DNA of 64,000 nt, taken from the NCBI GenBank assembly GCA_037013685.1, contig CM072888.1:4135034-4199033 (forward strand). Reading direction: 5' to 3'. Source of the stretch: Acridotheres tristis (taxonomy: Eukaryota; Chordata; Aves; Passeriformes; Sturnidae). Made by a program: the position numbers and the translations under genes. This document shows positions 36,801 through 50,464 of the stretch, in pieces. A model generated the notes under the pieces. The model made no database searches and was not told the DNA's origin. It saw only the letters and a program-made list of their open reading frames with translations. Numbering within the stretch: position 1 is the first letter of the stretch; each line of letters opens with the position of its first letter.

Positions 36801-39800
36801 CAACCTCAACCTCCACCACACCCACGAGAGTCTCCCTGATGTCCTTCATGGGAACCTGCTCCGGCCAACAGAGCATTTTGAAAATCCTCTCCTCAGCAAC
36901 AGGAGGGAAGCACAAGCCACCATAATCATATTAAGAAAGATCAGAAACATATAAGCAGTCTGTCAGCCAGGTCTTTTCCAAATTAAGACCCCACCCAGCA
37001 AAAATGATAGAGACTGACCTCTGCCCCATGTGGAAATGATCACAGGAGTGAGGGCAGCATCTCTAAATAAATTTTGATGCACCCTCCACAAAGACTGCAC
37101 AAGGTGGTGCAGAGAGCTCAAGGGAGCCACAACAGCACTTTGTTTCCATATTCTACCAGGAATATATTCTCTTTGGTTTGCAAACATTCAGGTCTTCTTT
37201 ACCTTCACATTACTTGCTCTCCAATCACCAAGCAAAACAAAATTATTAAATCTGCAGATGAACTCGTATTATAAGAATTTAGGGTTATGACAGAAAGACC
37301 AACATTCTCACTATTGCCTGTTTTTCTGCTAATTTTTCCCATTTTGGGGTTTTTTTCTGGCAAGAAAAGTAGGATTCACACAAACAGTGGAAACCATCCT
37401 CCAAACAGCACACTGTTCCATTAGAAAAGCAAGGCTTCCTAAGTGGTGATAATGTACAACAGAGCACGGGAGTCACTGGTGTAAACTGTTGTTGCAATGG
37501 AATTGCTTGGAAAACATTTCTGTCCCCTCTGGCAGGCTGCATTCGTGCTGTGAGCTGAACAACCAAGTTTGAATTGGGAATTCTGCCTGCAGGAAAGGCA
37601 CGTATCACACAAAGGAATAAATAAAAGCTCCATTTTCTGTCCAAAACCAAATCTCATCGGGGAAACTTTCTCTCAACCTTTGCACAGAGTGCAAGGGCTC
37701 ACTGTGGGCAGCACTCAGTTATGTAAACAGGGATGTGCAGTGGCATTTTGGCTGCCCCAGGCCATGTCTCCTTGTCTCCATGAGGCTGACAAATGAGCCA
37801 GGACCTCGTGCCCTTCTGGGCAAATGCAGGCCCAAGTGAGTTGTCCTGAGGCATCTTCCAGAGCACAGCAGGGATAAATGCTCAGGAAACCAAATCCCAC
37901 CCACAGTGCAGGACTTGCCAGTATCAGGGCCTGCAGCATCAGGTCTGTTACAAGCAATTCATCTTCTTTGCTGGCTGGTTTTTGTTATGGAAACAATCTG
38001 ACCAGATTAGGTGCAAAAAGATGAAGGAGGAAAACAAGAGAATATGGACTGAAGTGTAGAGTCCAGAATTATCCAGATAGGGATCCTGAGGCAAAAGAAA
38101 TCCTCTCTCCTTCCCAGGCATCTGCTCCTGCTATTGTCATTGACATTTGCATTTACTTTCTCTCTCACCTTGCAGCGTGGAGCAGCATCTGAGTGCTGCC
38201 CAGTGCTAACAGGTGGTGATAATCCCCCAGATTTCCTTCCACATATTATAGGAAATGAAGTTTTCACTGCCTGGCCCACCCTGTTCATGGAAGAATGTGC
38301 AAGAGCAAGGAGGACAGCTGGGTGGAGAGGATCTGCTTCTGATTAGAGGGGAGGAATATTGTGCACTTGGCATGAAGGCTCCAAGACCAGAAATCATCCT
38401 ATGCCAATGCTGGCATCTGCCTCTGAATTTTCATCTTACTGACTCCACAGCCACCCAATTCCAGCTGATGTACTTAGGGGCAGCTGCTGCTCTGCTCTCC
38501 CAACACATGTTCCATGTACAGCAATGCTCAGCCATTTTGGAAGCACTGTGCTCTTCCTGCACTTGGAAAAAATAATAGAATTTATCTCTTTGTTCTTTCT
38601 GAGCACAGAGAACAACATTAACGTCTTGAAAATATCAAAAGACTTACTTCCTGAGTAACTTCAGAATGATTTTCTAAGAACTCACCATGGCTGATAGTCA
38701 AAATAAATCAAATTGCAAACAATATTGTACAAAGGTCCTCAGTTAAACTGCCAGTTGCATCAGAGAAAACAGACATTACACGTCTATATGCCATAAATTC
38801 CTAAAAGTTTTCCATTGCTGCTTTGCACTGGAAGCTCCACTAAACTCAGGAACTTAGACAGGGCCATAAATACAGCAGTGAGGTGCAATTAAACACCTCC
38901 CAGTGTAAGCCATGGGTTTTACACTCATTTTGCAGCAGTATAAAACAGTTACATGCAGCACAGGCGAGCAATGAATCAGCCTGTTCTGTGCTGCACTGGC
39001 ACTCAGACAACAGGAGCTATCCCACAGTCAATGGAATCTCATTTCATTTCAGGAGAGGATAATGTTTTGTCCCCCCTCCAAGGAAATCCCAGAGGGATTT
39101 ATGTTCCAGAATGGACTCCAAAGCAAACACCCAAAGAGATGATGCACTGAATTACCTTCAAACCTGAAAACCACAGCAGTTGATAGTGCACAGCCCTTTC
39201 CCAGTTTAAGGTCTGAGCAGTGGGATTGCTAAGTCAGGCCAAGAGCTCTGCTCCTCCAAGGATCAGTGCTGGTTTATCTACACAGTACTGAGTTGCACAT
39301 TATGGCTGTTCCAAGCCAGAGCAAACTTTGAGCTCTTTGCACTCCTTTTCCAGTTACTTTTGTCCTAACTTTGAGTGCAGGCCTATAAAGAAACCAAGCA
39401 GCACATGCAGAGGGGTGAATGTCATCAAGCAGCAAGGCTCAATGGGTAGCCATTCTGCTTTCTTCAAGAGAAAAGATGACAAACTCAGAGCATGCAGATT
39501 TCTAGTAGTGTTAGCTAATGTAGAATGACTTTGTGCATTTTAACATAACTCCAAATGGCATCAGAATTCTTGCATGCAATCCCTGATACCAGAGGAAAAA
39601 AAAACAGAAAAATTCTGAATGGTATTCCAAACATGATTTCATTAAATGCCTATCACCACATGCACAAATGTAATAAATCTGATAAAGGAAGTAAACAAGA
39701 AAGTAAACTACACCCAGTTATTTGCAATGGTGCCATTAATGCAAATCTCCTCAAGTCCAGACCTACTTTCAGAGGCTCAAGTGGATTCCAAGAGCTTGAA

Positions 39801-39989
39801 GCCAGAAAAAGAGAGACATTAGCAGCTCCACATCCTCATCAGGGCAGAAGGCATGTGAGAGCTTTGATGTGGATGCAGAAATCACACAGCTCAATCTCAT
39901 GTCAGGGCTCCAGTCGACTTTGCTTCTGGCTTTACATGCAACACATGTTCAGTTGTTAGAGGTTTTCTGAGTATTACCTCACTGTAACA
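33835..39989. other. Intergenic stretch
   Basis: Contains the T15 and A22 homopolymers at 34854-35090. The remainder shows overlapping short open frames only. No exon, RNA gene or identifiable transposon is seen. Confidence 0.6.
35054..35090 (+). repeat. Purine tract ending in an A22 run
   Basis: A GAGAGA run passes into 22 uninterrupted A residues at 35069-35090, the longest homopolymer noticed in the window. A T15 run lies 200 bp upstream at 34854-34868. It could be a low-complexity tract or the tail of a very old retroposed sequence; no clear target-site duplication was found. Confidence 0.85.
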
Positions 39990-40060
39990 AGTGACCTGAT
40001 GAACTTGCACCGCTAATTCAAAAGGATTAGCAACGTTTGCTCGACATTTCTTTGAACTTA
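39990..40060. promoter_or_regulatory. Small CpG-retaining motif cluster
   Basis: GTGACCTGATGAACTTG (contains a TGACCT nuclear-receptor half site), CACCGCTAATTC, AAGGATTAGCAACG (GGATTA is the bicoid-type OTX/PITX core) and TTTGCTCGAC lie within 70 bp, with three CpGs. No transcript or exon is indicated. Confidence 0.25.
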
Positions 40061-41278
40061 CTTCTACTAAAGGATGGGCTGTTGAACATCCTCCCACAAA
40101 AATAATAGAAAATAGGCTTTGGGATCTGTTAAAAACATGTGTATCAGCAGGAAGCCTCCTGTTACAAGAGGGAATTACTTCTGATAAGGCACAGAACTTT
40201 GATCAAACCCTTCTTCTCTGTTGAAATACATTGACCCCTATTGTCTTATGCAGTTCCAGTGGCTGAGCAGCTTCAGCTTCAATTACTGCAGTGTGGCTTT
40301 GATAGATCACAGAATCAAGTAGCTACAGTAAATTATTCAGAGTTCTAGATCATAGCTGTTTCCAAAGTATTCCCATTGAACTTCAGGATTTAGGGGTATT
40401 TAGCAGTCTACAAACAAGATTTTAAAGAAAAATCTACCTTTAATTAGAGGATAAACAAACCATGCTGCCTTTTTTGTTTTAGATTTCTAATGTGTTATTT
40501 CCCACTGCAGAAATAATTTAATATTTTTATTGTTCAGATTTGGAAACAGAAAGCTCTAAGGAGAATGTACTGAGGAGCAGACAAAAACCAAATAAAACAG
40601 AAAGTGCAGCACAAAACCAATGTCTCTTTTTAACCTGAAAATTATCCCATCTGATTGTTAAGGCAGTTTTGGCTGTAATGTCAGAAGCAGAGGTTCATAA
40701 TAAAACCCCGGGGGTCCTTCCTTTGCCACTTTGGGATTCAGAGCCTTTAGTTATAAAATCAGCTTTTCCTGAGATAGACAACCACAAAACACACTTTAAA
40801 GGAAGTGATGCACCTGCCTCCCCTCCTCTCTCCTCAGAGTGGCACACCCCAAACTGAATTAACTTTTTTTATTCCAGGCTATTGCTCTGCAAAATAGGAC
40901 AACCAGAGGGCAAAGCTCAGTCCATACAATGTGTTTGTTAGAAAAGTAAAAAAAAAAAATGTACCTTCACCAAGCACATGCTGTGCTTTATACAATTGTT
41001 CTTGGTTTCCTGCTCTTCTTTCTCTCTTGTGGAACTGCAGACAAGACCATTTGTCTCATCATGTGTGTACAGCCCTTAGCTCAGCTGCCAAGGACCTCCA
41101 GGTTTTACTGAAATGTAGAAGACAAATTAAGATAATGGAACACACACACACTCAGGGTCAATCTCAGCAAATCTCTAGATCAAGTATCTTCCCTGAAACA
41201 ATCAGCCCTTTAAAAGAAGCACGAAGCTTTCACCTATTTGCTGAGTTTTGTAACATTTGTTTTATATAGAGAAAGATG

Positions 41279-41293
41279 GGTGGTGGTGGTGGT
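41279..41293 (+). repeat. (GGT)5 microsatellite
   Basis: Five exact GGT units. Short simple repeat with no other feature nearby. Confidence 0.85.
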
Positions 41294-44200
41294 GTGAAAA
41301 TTAAGTAAGTGTCATGTCACTCCAAGAATCTGACACAAAACAATACAATATACTGTTATCCTATAAATCTAATCCAGGCTGGAAACTGGCCAGTGCTGCA
41401 CCATTTGAAATACAGTTTGCATATTGTCACATATTTTAAATCTAAGGATAACAATATATATCAAAAGCAGATTATTCTCATATGGGGAAAACAACATAAA
41501 GGAAAAAATAATTACAAAAACATGGCCAAATCCTAAATTAAACCAAATCCAAATAATAATCTCCAGGCAACCATTAATTATGTGGTGTCCTCAGTCAATT
41601 GAAAAGCCACTGCTGCATCTGTGGCTTGGGGGACAGGGAGGAAGAGACAGGAGAACTCTGTTGATCAAATAAGCCACAATACTTAATGCAAATTTAATCC
41701 TACACAATTGATTGGAGCAGATATTACAGGCTCAGAGTGTTGCTTTAGCCCTGTGGTACACAGCAGTGATATCCAAGTGCTTTCTCACCACCTACCCTGA
41801 GGTCCTGCTGGCACAAAACACCCAAGGCCAAGCCATGCCTGAGAGGATTCAGATCCTCTGCACCTCTCACTCACCCACTGAAGGGTCACCAAACCACAGA
41901 ACATCTCCACTGAAGATGATATGGCCATTAATTTTAATGATAACACAAGAAAGTATAATGAGTGTGTGCCCTGCAATTCTGTTCAGTTCATAAGAAATTT
42001 AAAGTTTCCATCTGCACACTATTTACTGAAACAAGCCAGCACAGCACCCTCCCTTCCTCTTCAGCTAATAACACCAAATACAAATCAGAGTGTCCTGTTC
42101 CATCCATCAATAATTCACATGTAGGACAATATCAATCTGCTGGGTGATGCTGAGCAATCTTTTTTTGGGTCAGCAATGTGTGTGTCCCTTCTGCTGGGTG
42201 ACAGAAACAGATCTCCTGCTAATAAAAAGTCAACATAAGTCTCTTGAACTCCGTGATATGTTCGTTTGCACACTGTCCACAGCAAGAGCTGAGAGTTTCA
42301 TTTTGCAGTTCAGTTTTCTAAATTCAGTTTTCACCAGGATGCAATTTCCTTCAAAACCTTTCTAACAAGATAAACTTCCTCAAGAAATGTCAGTTTAGGA
42401 AGAGCAGTGGAGGACTTTTTAAAGGACTTGGAACAGATCAGATCACTCACCATCCTCAGGGAAATTTAACACTTGAAAATGGCCGAATTATTAAGAAATA
42501 GCTGCAGTTCCCTGACTGGCTGCTGAGTTTTGCAACTTTTTCCTTTCTACAGTGAGATAAAACTGAAGAACACCATTGAAGGGAAAGGAGTTTCTCTTGA
42601 ATGTGCTGGCACTGAAACTATAGTTTGATTAAAAATATCAAGCAAGTACTGTAAATTATATTCCCATGAGTTCACCTATCACAAGATGTGACTTAGTGCT
42701 TTTATCTTTCCAGATACCAACTGGTAAGCAAATTTCCAAGTTCCATGCCTGACTGCACAAGCAAGATGGATTTTAAATCACCCACAAGGCCCAGAGAAGA
42801 GCACTCACCCCATTCTCCACTCAGAAACAAAAATGGTGCCACATGACTTATATAGAACTCAGTGCTGTTTGGATTTCTAACGTCAGATTAACACACTGAG
42901 AAATGCAACCATAAATACCAGCCCTGAACAGGTGAGAAAAAAAAATACATTCAGCCTCCCAGATATTCCTTCAGAGGACACAGAAGCTAAATTACTCAAA
43001 AAGCTACTCACTGTAGGCTTTTCACTGGGATCCAGTTAAAATGTAAACAACCACTGGAAATTTAGTTTGTTTTTCCTCTTCCTGTGTTATGCAACGTACT
43101 CAAGTTACACAAGGCTGTTTTTTCAGCTGGATCACAACATGGTAGCACATTTGCAGACCAGTGCTGATGTTTCATTAATGATCTCCATAACAAGAAGATC
43201 ATTGTTGTCTTTTATGTAAATGCTGGCTAAGTTATAATCACATTAAAATTTACTACATTCATTTGGATGGCCTAGTATCAGAGAGTAGGTCATGCTTCCT
43301 ACCACTAAGGACACTCCAACAATGTACAGGCTATTTTGGGTGAGTGCCTGGTGATTAAAAAAACTACACAGTTAATGAAGTCTGCCAGCAAAAGAGGAAA
43401 TCTCAGTTGTTCATGTCAAAACAAGAAGAGAACTTGGTTTGTTAGGTGACATTCAAACTACTCCATATAAAAAAAAAACATTTTGTGCAGCTGAAACTCT
43501 TCCCAGTCACAGAGTCTGATCTAACAGCTGACTCAGAAGTTTCAAATTCTGACTTTGCCAAAGACTTCAGAGCATGGCCAGGCCAATTCATTATTTCATT
43601 CGTCATTTATCAACCACAAACTAGAAATAGTATTTGCCTTCATTTTTCTTAACTATTTATCTAAACTTTAGGCTCAATGGTCAGGAAGAACTAACTAGTT
43701 ACACCAGGAAGTGACACAGCATCCCAGGCTGTGAGGAACAACAAGGAGAAGACCACAGTGCACACATCAAATAAAACTGTAATTCTTAGAGTAACATTTT
43801 CAATTGGCCAGTGAGGTTTCTTTTCACAAATGGCTCAGCAAATACATTTTCCCAAATGAAAATCTTTTAGCATAGTAAAGAACTATTATCATAATGAGAA
43901 AAAAAAAAAAAAATCACATTTTACACAGAGTCACAGTTTTAGGTATGAACTAGCAAGAAAACGTAGTAAGGAACCAAGTATCTTGGTATTTATCTTTCCA
44001 GTTTCTGCTTGGACAAAATCACAAGCAGCCAGTCTCATGTGCTCCTCTGAATGAACCTACCAATGCTGGCTGCCTTCTATTCAGGCAGCTCTGAAAATGT
44101 TAGAAAAATGTGACTAAAACAAGTCATAATGGAGGAGTTCAGTAAAACAGGTATCTTTTACTGCAAGTAATAGTAACAGCTACTTTGCATCAAAGCTAAA

Positions 44201-45399
44201 AACACATTGCAGGTTGTGTCAAACATACCAGAACACAGCTTTTCTAGGGATCTTGAACTCTTCATCATTACTTATGTTAGGAAAAAAACCCATTCCTGCT
44301 CCTACCACTTGTAGATGCATTTTACTAGGTCACATATTATCCTAGAAATGCACAGCACTGCACAGCCACTGCAGTGAGAGCTTGAGCAGGGATGGAGATC
44401 TGGCAGGTGACTCTGCACAAAGGCTGCAGAAACACTGGGAAAAATACTGGTTCAAGTTGTGAAGTCTGCAGGGAATACAGCACTTATTTTGCACATATGC
44501 TGTTTTGTAAGTAGATGAATGCATCTTTCCAGATTTCTTGGAGAAAGATCTAAACACAGAGAAAGATGGCCAGGAAAGGAAGAGTTGAGAAGGTGACATG
44601 GAACAGCAACAATATGCTGAAGGGAAAAGGCAAAGAGGGGGGAAAAAAGCGAAGAGGGAAAACAGATTTTGTATCATACCTAATCTACTCCAAGAATTGT
44701 ACTAAAAGAAAAGATTCCATGGAACTGAGAATACAATGGTGTTCAATCAAAATATTCCAAGGAAACACTTCTGACATTTGGCAGGACTTTTGCAGTGGCT
44801 AAAATTCCATTTTCCTCTATTTCACATGAAAGAACACCTCAGCTTAGATGAAAGTATGAGCTCATTCTGCCTCTCATTTGCCAGACACCTAGACTCTGAG
44901 ATATTCTCTCAGTTTACACACCCTACCCTGCAAAGCCTCACATTTGAACTATTTCTGCTAGAGAACAATAACATTCTTGCAGTCTTGCTGCTAGCACACT
45001 CTCACCAGTTATTCCAACAACACCACAGCAACAAGAATGCTGAGAGGAAACAATTCAGCCTCCTCAAAACAGGGAAATTTGTGTTCAGAAAGCAAATATG
45101 GCTAAATGAAAGCACGATAAAAATCTGTCACTTGTGCCCACAGAGGAAGTGCAGCTCTTGGCTAGGAAGTTCTAAATTGCCAGAGCCACTGCAAGGGATT
45201 CTAGTGAAAGGAAACACATGATCCATTAGCAGCTCCTCTCTTTTCCCCTCCTGACTTACACACTTGGTTATCTATTCTGTTCTGCCACTGGATCACTACA
45301 GAGGTTTGGGTAAATCAGATGTAACCAGCTTGGCTCACAGAGACCCTAAGTTTCTGGAGCTCCTGTTTCACACAATGTAAGATGCAAATCTTGGATTAT

Positions 45400-45475
45400 T
45401 AGCAAACAGAGCAATTAACTGCCTTGTGCTTTAGTTCTCCAGTCCAGAAAGTGGGAGCAATTCACCTCCTCCTTC
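45400..45475 (+). repeat. Probable MIR-like fragment, plus orientation
   Basis: Blocks GCAATTAACTGCCTTGTGC, TTTAGTTCTCC, CCAGAAAGTGGGAGCAATTC and ACCTCCTCC follow the order of the MIR core (CACTTAACCTCTCTGTGC, CTCAGTTTCCTC, TGTAAAATGGGGATAAT, ACCTACCTC). The tRNA head is not recognisable. Tentative. Confidence 0.4.
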
Positions 45476-46339
45476 TCTCTTTTCACCTCTTCCTTTTTCA
45501 TCAGTCCTGTTCTTCTGCAGGAGTGGAGAGCTGAGAAAGCAAGACAAGGAAACAGCCAGAGGACTTCTCCACGAGTAACAGGGATGTGAACACTATCTGA
45601 ACCAGCCCCATAATTGCAAGGAGATCTAAATCACGACTGGGTGGGAGATTGCCCCACCCACAAATGTGACAGTCCTAGCAGGTTCTGCTCAGCACCTCTT
45701 TTTGCTGTAACAATATTATTGCAGCAAAGTGAAATATTTTGGCCTCACTCCAGTAATAACCGAGGCAGGCAATTGTTCTAGAAGAAAAGTTTGCTCAACG
45801 TGATGGAAGCAGCCACTGCCTACTGGAGAGAAAACTCAGCAGAAATCTCTCTTTGTTCTGGTATTCTGGACTGAGCCTGGACTTCCCACCCTGCTGTCAA
45901 GAACAGGAATACTCTGCAAGCAGAACCTTAGCAGCAGACAGTGGTTTCAATATATGTTGCCTTGGTCTGGCACACTGCCTGTTAAAACAGTTACACATTT
46001 TCTTACGGCCATAAGACTTTCTGGCTTTCCTCTAAGTCAGATAAATTCAGCTAAAACAAAGCACGGAGTGCAAATCAGATCAAGTCAGAGTGCACAGATT
46101 TAATTGCTGGAATCTACTGGGCATCTTAGAAACCCTGACACTCCAGCCTAGGAGTGTAACATAAATAATGAAAACATTTTGATAATGAGACTGTCAAACA
46201 GAAATCCTAACAGAACACCTTTAAGTACTCAAGTGCACTTTAGGTGAATGTGCATAAGCCCTTTGGCAGCCAATATACTGAAAAGAAAACATCAATAGTT
46301 GCAGAAGCAGAAGGCAGACAAGACTTAGGCAGATAATGC

Positions 46340-46840
46340 TCCAACGAGACTCTGACTTCCTGGCTTGTCACCGACACTGTCACCCTATAAAGCAACGCTG
46401 GGCAGCAATTAAGGAAGGGCAGTTATTCACCACTAACTCAGGAAAGGCGAAGAAATGAATGAGCTTTCCCAGGCTGCAGTAGTTCCAGATTGTCTCTCAA
46501 AGGGCTGCATCAATTACTGTCACTTATTTGTCAGCAGCGTGCAGTGATTAATTGGCGAGATCCACATTTTTGCGTGCCTTACGTCAGGCACGGCTCTGCT
46601 CCCCCATCTGCTCTCACTGGTCTTAGAGACCACAACGTTCCACACCATGGACCTTGTCAAGGCTGTATTAATGTCTCACAATGGACCCAAGCTAAAACAA
46701 CTTAAAACCCTACAGATTACCTAAATGTGCTGAAAACAGAGATGTAAAGAGAAGTGACTGAAAGATTTAGTAGAACTGAAAGCTGAGATGCAGAAAACAG
46801 CAACAGGCTACGTTTCCTTCAGCGAAATGGGGACGTCACG
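46340..46840. promoter_or_regulatory. CpG-retaining, motif-dense candidate enhancer
   Basis: This block holds at least ten CpGs between 46340 and 46640 and four more at 46811-46840, in a window where CpG is otherwise sparse. Visible motifs include GTGATTAATTGG (homeodomain) at 46543-46554, TTACGTCA (CRE-like) at 46579-46586, TGCGTG (bHLH-PAS-type half site) and GACGTCAC at 46832-46839. No exon structure is convincing. Retained CpGs suggest constraint or germline hypomethylation. Enhancer function is inferred. Confidence 0.4.
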
Positions 46841-48610
46841 TTGGCAGAAAAAGGGAATTTGTTGTCAGTATTGAAATATGTAGAAAAGGTTTTATCACTA
46901 ATTCTGAACAAGTAGCATTTGACAAAACCCCCAAGATATTTACAAAATAAGTTGTTACTTAGCAAGGACATCAAAAACAGCCTTAAACTTCTCACATCCT
47001 TACTTTCCTACCTAGCAAGGCATTTGTGCATTCTGTGGACTTTCACAGAAGTCCAACATGCATTTAAATGTTTCCTTGGAGTCTCAGCAAACACATACAC
47101 ACATTTATGTGCTAGGTAGGGAATAAATAATTCCATACACGTTCCAGAGCACAAAACAGCAGGACAGTATTGGGTAGCACACGAACTTATGGTTATAACT
47201 AAAACAAAGGCTTAATTATCAAAATACCATTTATCATTTTTGTGATCATTTTCAGGTGTAGAGATAAATGCGCTTTGAAATTTGATTTCAATACATGTCA
47301 CAGCACGATAGCAGAATTTTCCTGGCTCCAGGAGTTGTAGTCTATGTGAGCTCTGCCAAAGAAATTGCATAAATTTACTTCAATGCCTTCATCTCTCTCA
47401 GTTTTTATCTGTTGTTTCACTATTTGTAACAGCACCACCTTCATCAAAGTGACCTCTAAAGCCTCTGCTGCAATACTGCAACACCCAAGTGAATACAGAA
47501 AAAACAACAAAATCACAGAGATTACAAACCAGGCCTACAGGAGGTAGCATATGACACATTACAGCTCAGTAACCATCCAGAAATGAATTTTCATACACTT
47601 GCAATATTTTTACTACTTTGTCAAAATTAAATGGAAAAAAGAAATCTGGAACATCAAGCAAAGTATTCAAATGTAATGACAGAGGAAAAATGTTAATAAA
47701 GGGGAACATTCATGCCAAAATGCAGCTGGCCATGCTTCTGTGATGGCTCTAACCATGACTCCATGGTGGATATCACAGTTTCAGCACTGCCAGGCTCTCA
47801 CAGCTCCTCATCCCATGCTGTTGTGCAGAACAGAACCAAACCAGCCTGTGAGATCTGCCTTTGAGCTGGGATTTACTGGTCCCAGAAGGCAGGTCCCCAC
47901 CTTTGTGGTGCAGACCTTGTCTCTGTCTCTCAGGTGCTATCAGCACCTTGGACAGTGAGAGGAAACCAGCAACTATTTCCAATTTCTGATCAAGAATTCA
48001 CTTTTCACACTTATTTTTCAATTCCTGACCTTGGCCCCATAGTGTACATTTCTCCTTTCTTGTCCTTTGACCGTTATCCTTTATAAGATATAATCTAAGA
48101 GGCTCTGTAAAATATTTTGTGCTGACACAATGGTACTGTCATTCATTTTACATTAGCTGAGTTTCTCTGTTGCACACTATGAACATCAAACACCACTTCC
48201 TCCTATTTCTGCAGCAAAATTCAAAGCTGCATTGGCTTAAAAACATTACCAACATGATGCATTATTTATTATATTCTAGCTTGCAGGCTCACCTACACTA
48301 ATCCTCCTGCATGCATTCAGCACAGCAGTGATCCCTGGCCTCTGGCTTTAAAGCTATTTACTACTACTGTACACACAGCAATATTTTAGATAGAAATTAT
48401 AGGTGGGATTGTAAAAGTATTATGTTGTAGAAGGCTCTCATCTGTCTACCTTATGACATTAAAAATAGTTTGCAAAGCTTTAAACGTATGTATCTATCAG
48501 TGGGATTTTGTATCAATTCAAAAACACAACAAAAGAACTTCCCAAACCAGAGATTAGGCAGAACAATTCTTTTAGTCAAATAATGTATTCAGAAGAAATG
48601 CAGAAGAATC

Positions 48611-48640
48611 CTAGAACACATATGCCCCTCTGTGTTCTAG
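48611..48640. repeat. Perfect 10-bp inverted repeat with a 10-base loop
   Basis: CTAGAACACA and TGTGTTCTAG are exact reverse complements separated by TATGCCCCTC. It includes AGAACA and TGTTCT steroid-receptor-like half sites, but their 14-base separation does not match the usual 3-base spacer. The stem is too short for a microRNA precursor. Confidence 0.9.
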
Positions 48641-50401
48641 ATAATGCAAATTAGTCACCAGATCATCAATGACCTGTAGTCTTAAAACCTGGATCATTTA
48701 TATCTGCAGAATTTAATACATTTAAAATCCACAAGAGGGCAGACACAGAGGTAAACTGAAGACACACATAAAGACAGCAGATCAAAAGAAGCCTCAAAAC
48801 CTTCCTGCTGTTCTGAAATGTGTGGTTTGGTTTGTCTTAGTTCTGTGGTTTAAGAAGAATTTGACCATTTGATTGGGGGAATTTTATTAATAATGCATTT
48901 AGACTCCTGACTGCCTTTACTCAAAAACATAACCTTGCCATATGCTGAAAATATGAATCCTATTAACCAGCTTCAGGCAATTCTTCATTTGTTCTGAAAC
49001 CAGCTTTGGTTCCACGATAATTATCATGACCAAATGGTTTGCCTTCCTCAGTAATTATTAAAAATTAATTCACATTCACAGCAACTCTTCCCTACAGTGT
49101 ACATGTTTTGATCTGTGTATGTGCATGCATGCTACACATGTCAACTTTTTAACTTTAATATACTGCTTGTGCTTACTGTAAACAGTGAACTCCATAACCA
49201 CACTCTGGCACATGTATTTACTGTAATCATTTCTTCTTCCTACATGAGTATAAATCAACTTCCCAAAGCAAAGTTAAGCAAGTACAAGATGAGAACAAGA
49301 AAACATTTTTTCATTTTCTCAGAGGATGTATTGCCAAAATCTACAGCAGCTGTGGATTCACCTAAGGTAAGTCTGAAGTAAAACACAAACCCAAGGATTC
49401 ATCTGTGATCTATTTTGCTTGGTTTCTAGAAAATATTGGTTTTTATGTCTGGGGCTTCTCAAAACACGGCACGAGGAACACGAAGCAGAAAAAGAGATGG
49501 GGAAAGCAGTTTATCCAGCCAGGATCTGCTTTCAGAAAAAGCAAATGCAAATGCCACAGCCACTTTTGAGTGCACAGCAAAAATGCAGCTTCAGATTCTT
49601 TCAGAGTAAGCGCATTCAGAAGTTGTTTTTTATATTTCTGAAAATACCTTTCGAAGCAAAACATTTATGTGCTTTTCCTCTACTGACAGAGAGGTGAACT
49701 GTGGCTAACGTGGACAACATGACAGTAGCCCATATCCTGAGCAGACCTTGCCAGATTCTAATTTAGCAAACAGCACAGTTAATCACAGGAAATTTGTAAT
49801 TACAGGATTAGCTACTAACTGGGTCTTTATATTCACAAGGGAAGTTAGCAGCAATTATGAAATAAGTCTGCTAGGGAACACACATGTGGTCAGGCTTTCA
49901 TAGGTTTAATAAATTTATTAACTTGACTAAGAATTTGACACATGATCAGTACTCTGCTCAAGAGTAGCTATTTACAATCACAACTAAGAGCTCCAAAACT
50001 GACTATAAATTTTTTGTTTCTGGAAAAATCTTGCCTTGTAACATTTAATACAACTCAGAAAATAAAACCTTGTTGACTGAGCAATCACATGGCTGGTAGC
50101 TGTTAGCCTGAGATCTAAGCAGGATGATTCTTTGTAAGGCTTGTCAAGTCAAAAAAGATGAATTAGACAATTACAGATGAAAGGATAAATAATTCCTCGT
50201 GCCACTGAAATATACAGCTGGAAGGTGCCATTCTGGTACAAAGCAAATGCACTAATTTACACCAGGGAAAATCATAATTTTTTTTTCTTTTACTTTTAAA
50301 GGGCTATTAACTGTCTAAGTTTATAAAGAAATCATTACACTTGCATAGCAATCAGCAGTTTGTCCCTCTGATTGAGAGCAGCTAAATTTTAACCCCTTTG
50401 C

Positions 50402-50428
50402 CACCCCTACAGTGATTGGCTGAGTCAT
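50402..50428. promoter_or_regulatory. CACCC, inverted CCAAT and NF-E2/AP-1 motif cluster
   Basis: CCACCCCTAC is followed by GTGATTGGC (CCAAT on the reverse strand) and GCTGAGTCAT (MAF/NF-E2 or AP-1 site) within 27 bp. The combination is typical of some haematopoietic enhancers, but three short motifs can coincide by chance. Confidence 0.25.
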
Positions 50429-50446
50429 GTCCAGTTTAGAATGAGG

Positions 50447-50464
50447 AAAACAAACAAACAAACA
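50447..50464 (+). repeat. (AAAC)4 microsatellite
   Basis: About four AAAC units just after the CACCC/CCAAT/NF-E2 motif cluster. Confidence 0.85.

Larger units (their letters stand above)
40061..46339. other. Intergenic stretch
   Basis: Contains the (GGT)5 repeat, an A-run at about 43899-43914 and the MIR-like fragment at 45400-45475. A 147-codon ATG frame at 44778-45221 has no recognisable domain and is discounted. Confidence 0.6.

Noticed and set aside
39897..40097. Minus-strand 66-codon frame considered as a possible endogenous retrovirus fragment
   Set aside because: No retroviral motif, LTR or primer-binding site could be identified around it.
44778..45221. 147-codon plus-strand frame
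   Set aside because: No domain, no regular motif and no splice or promoter support.
48611..48640. Glucocorticoid response element
   Set aside because: The AGAACA and TGTTCT half sites are 14 bases apart, not the usual 3.
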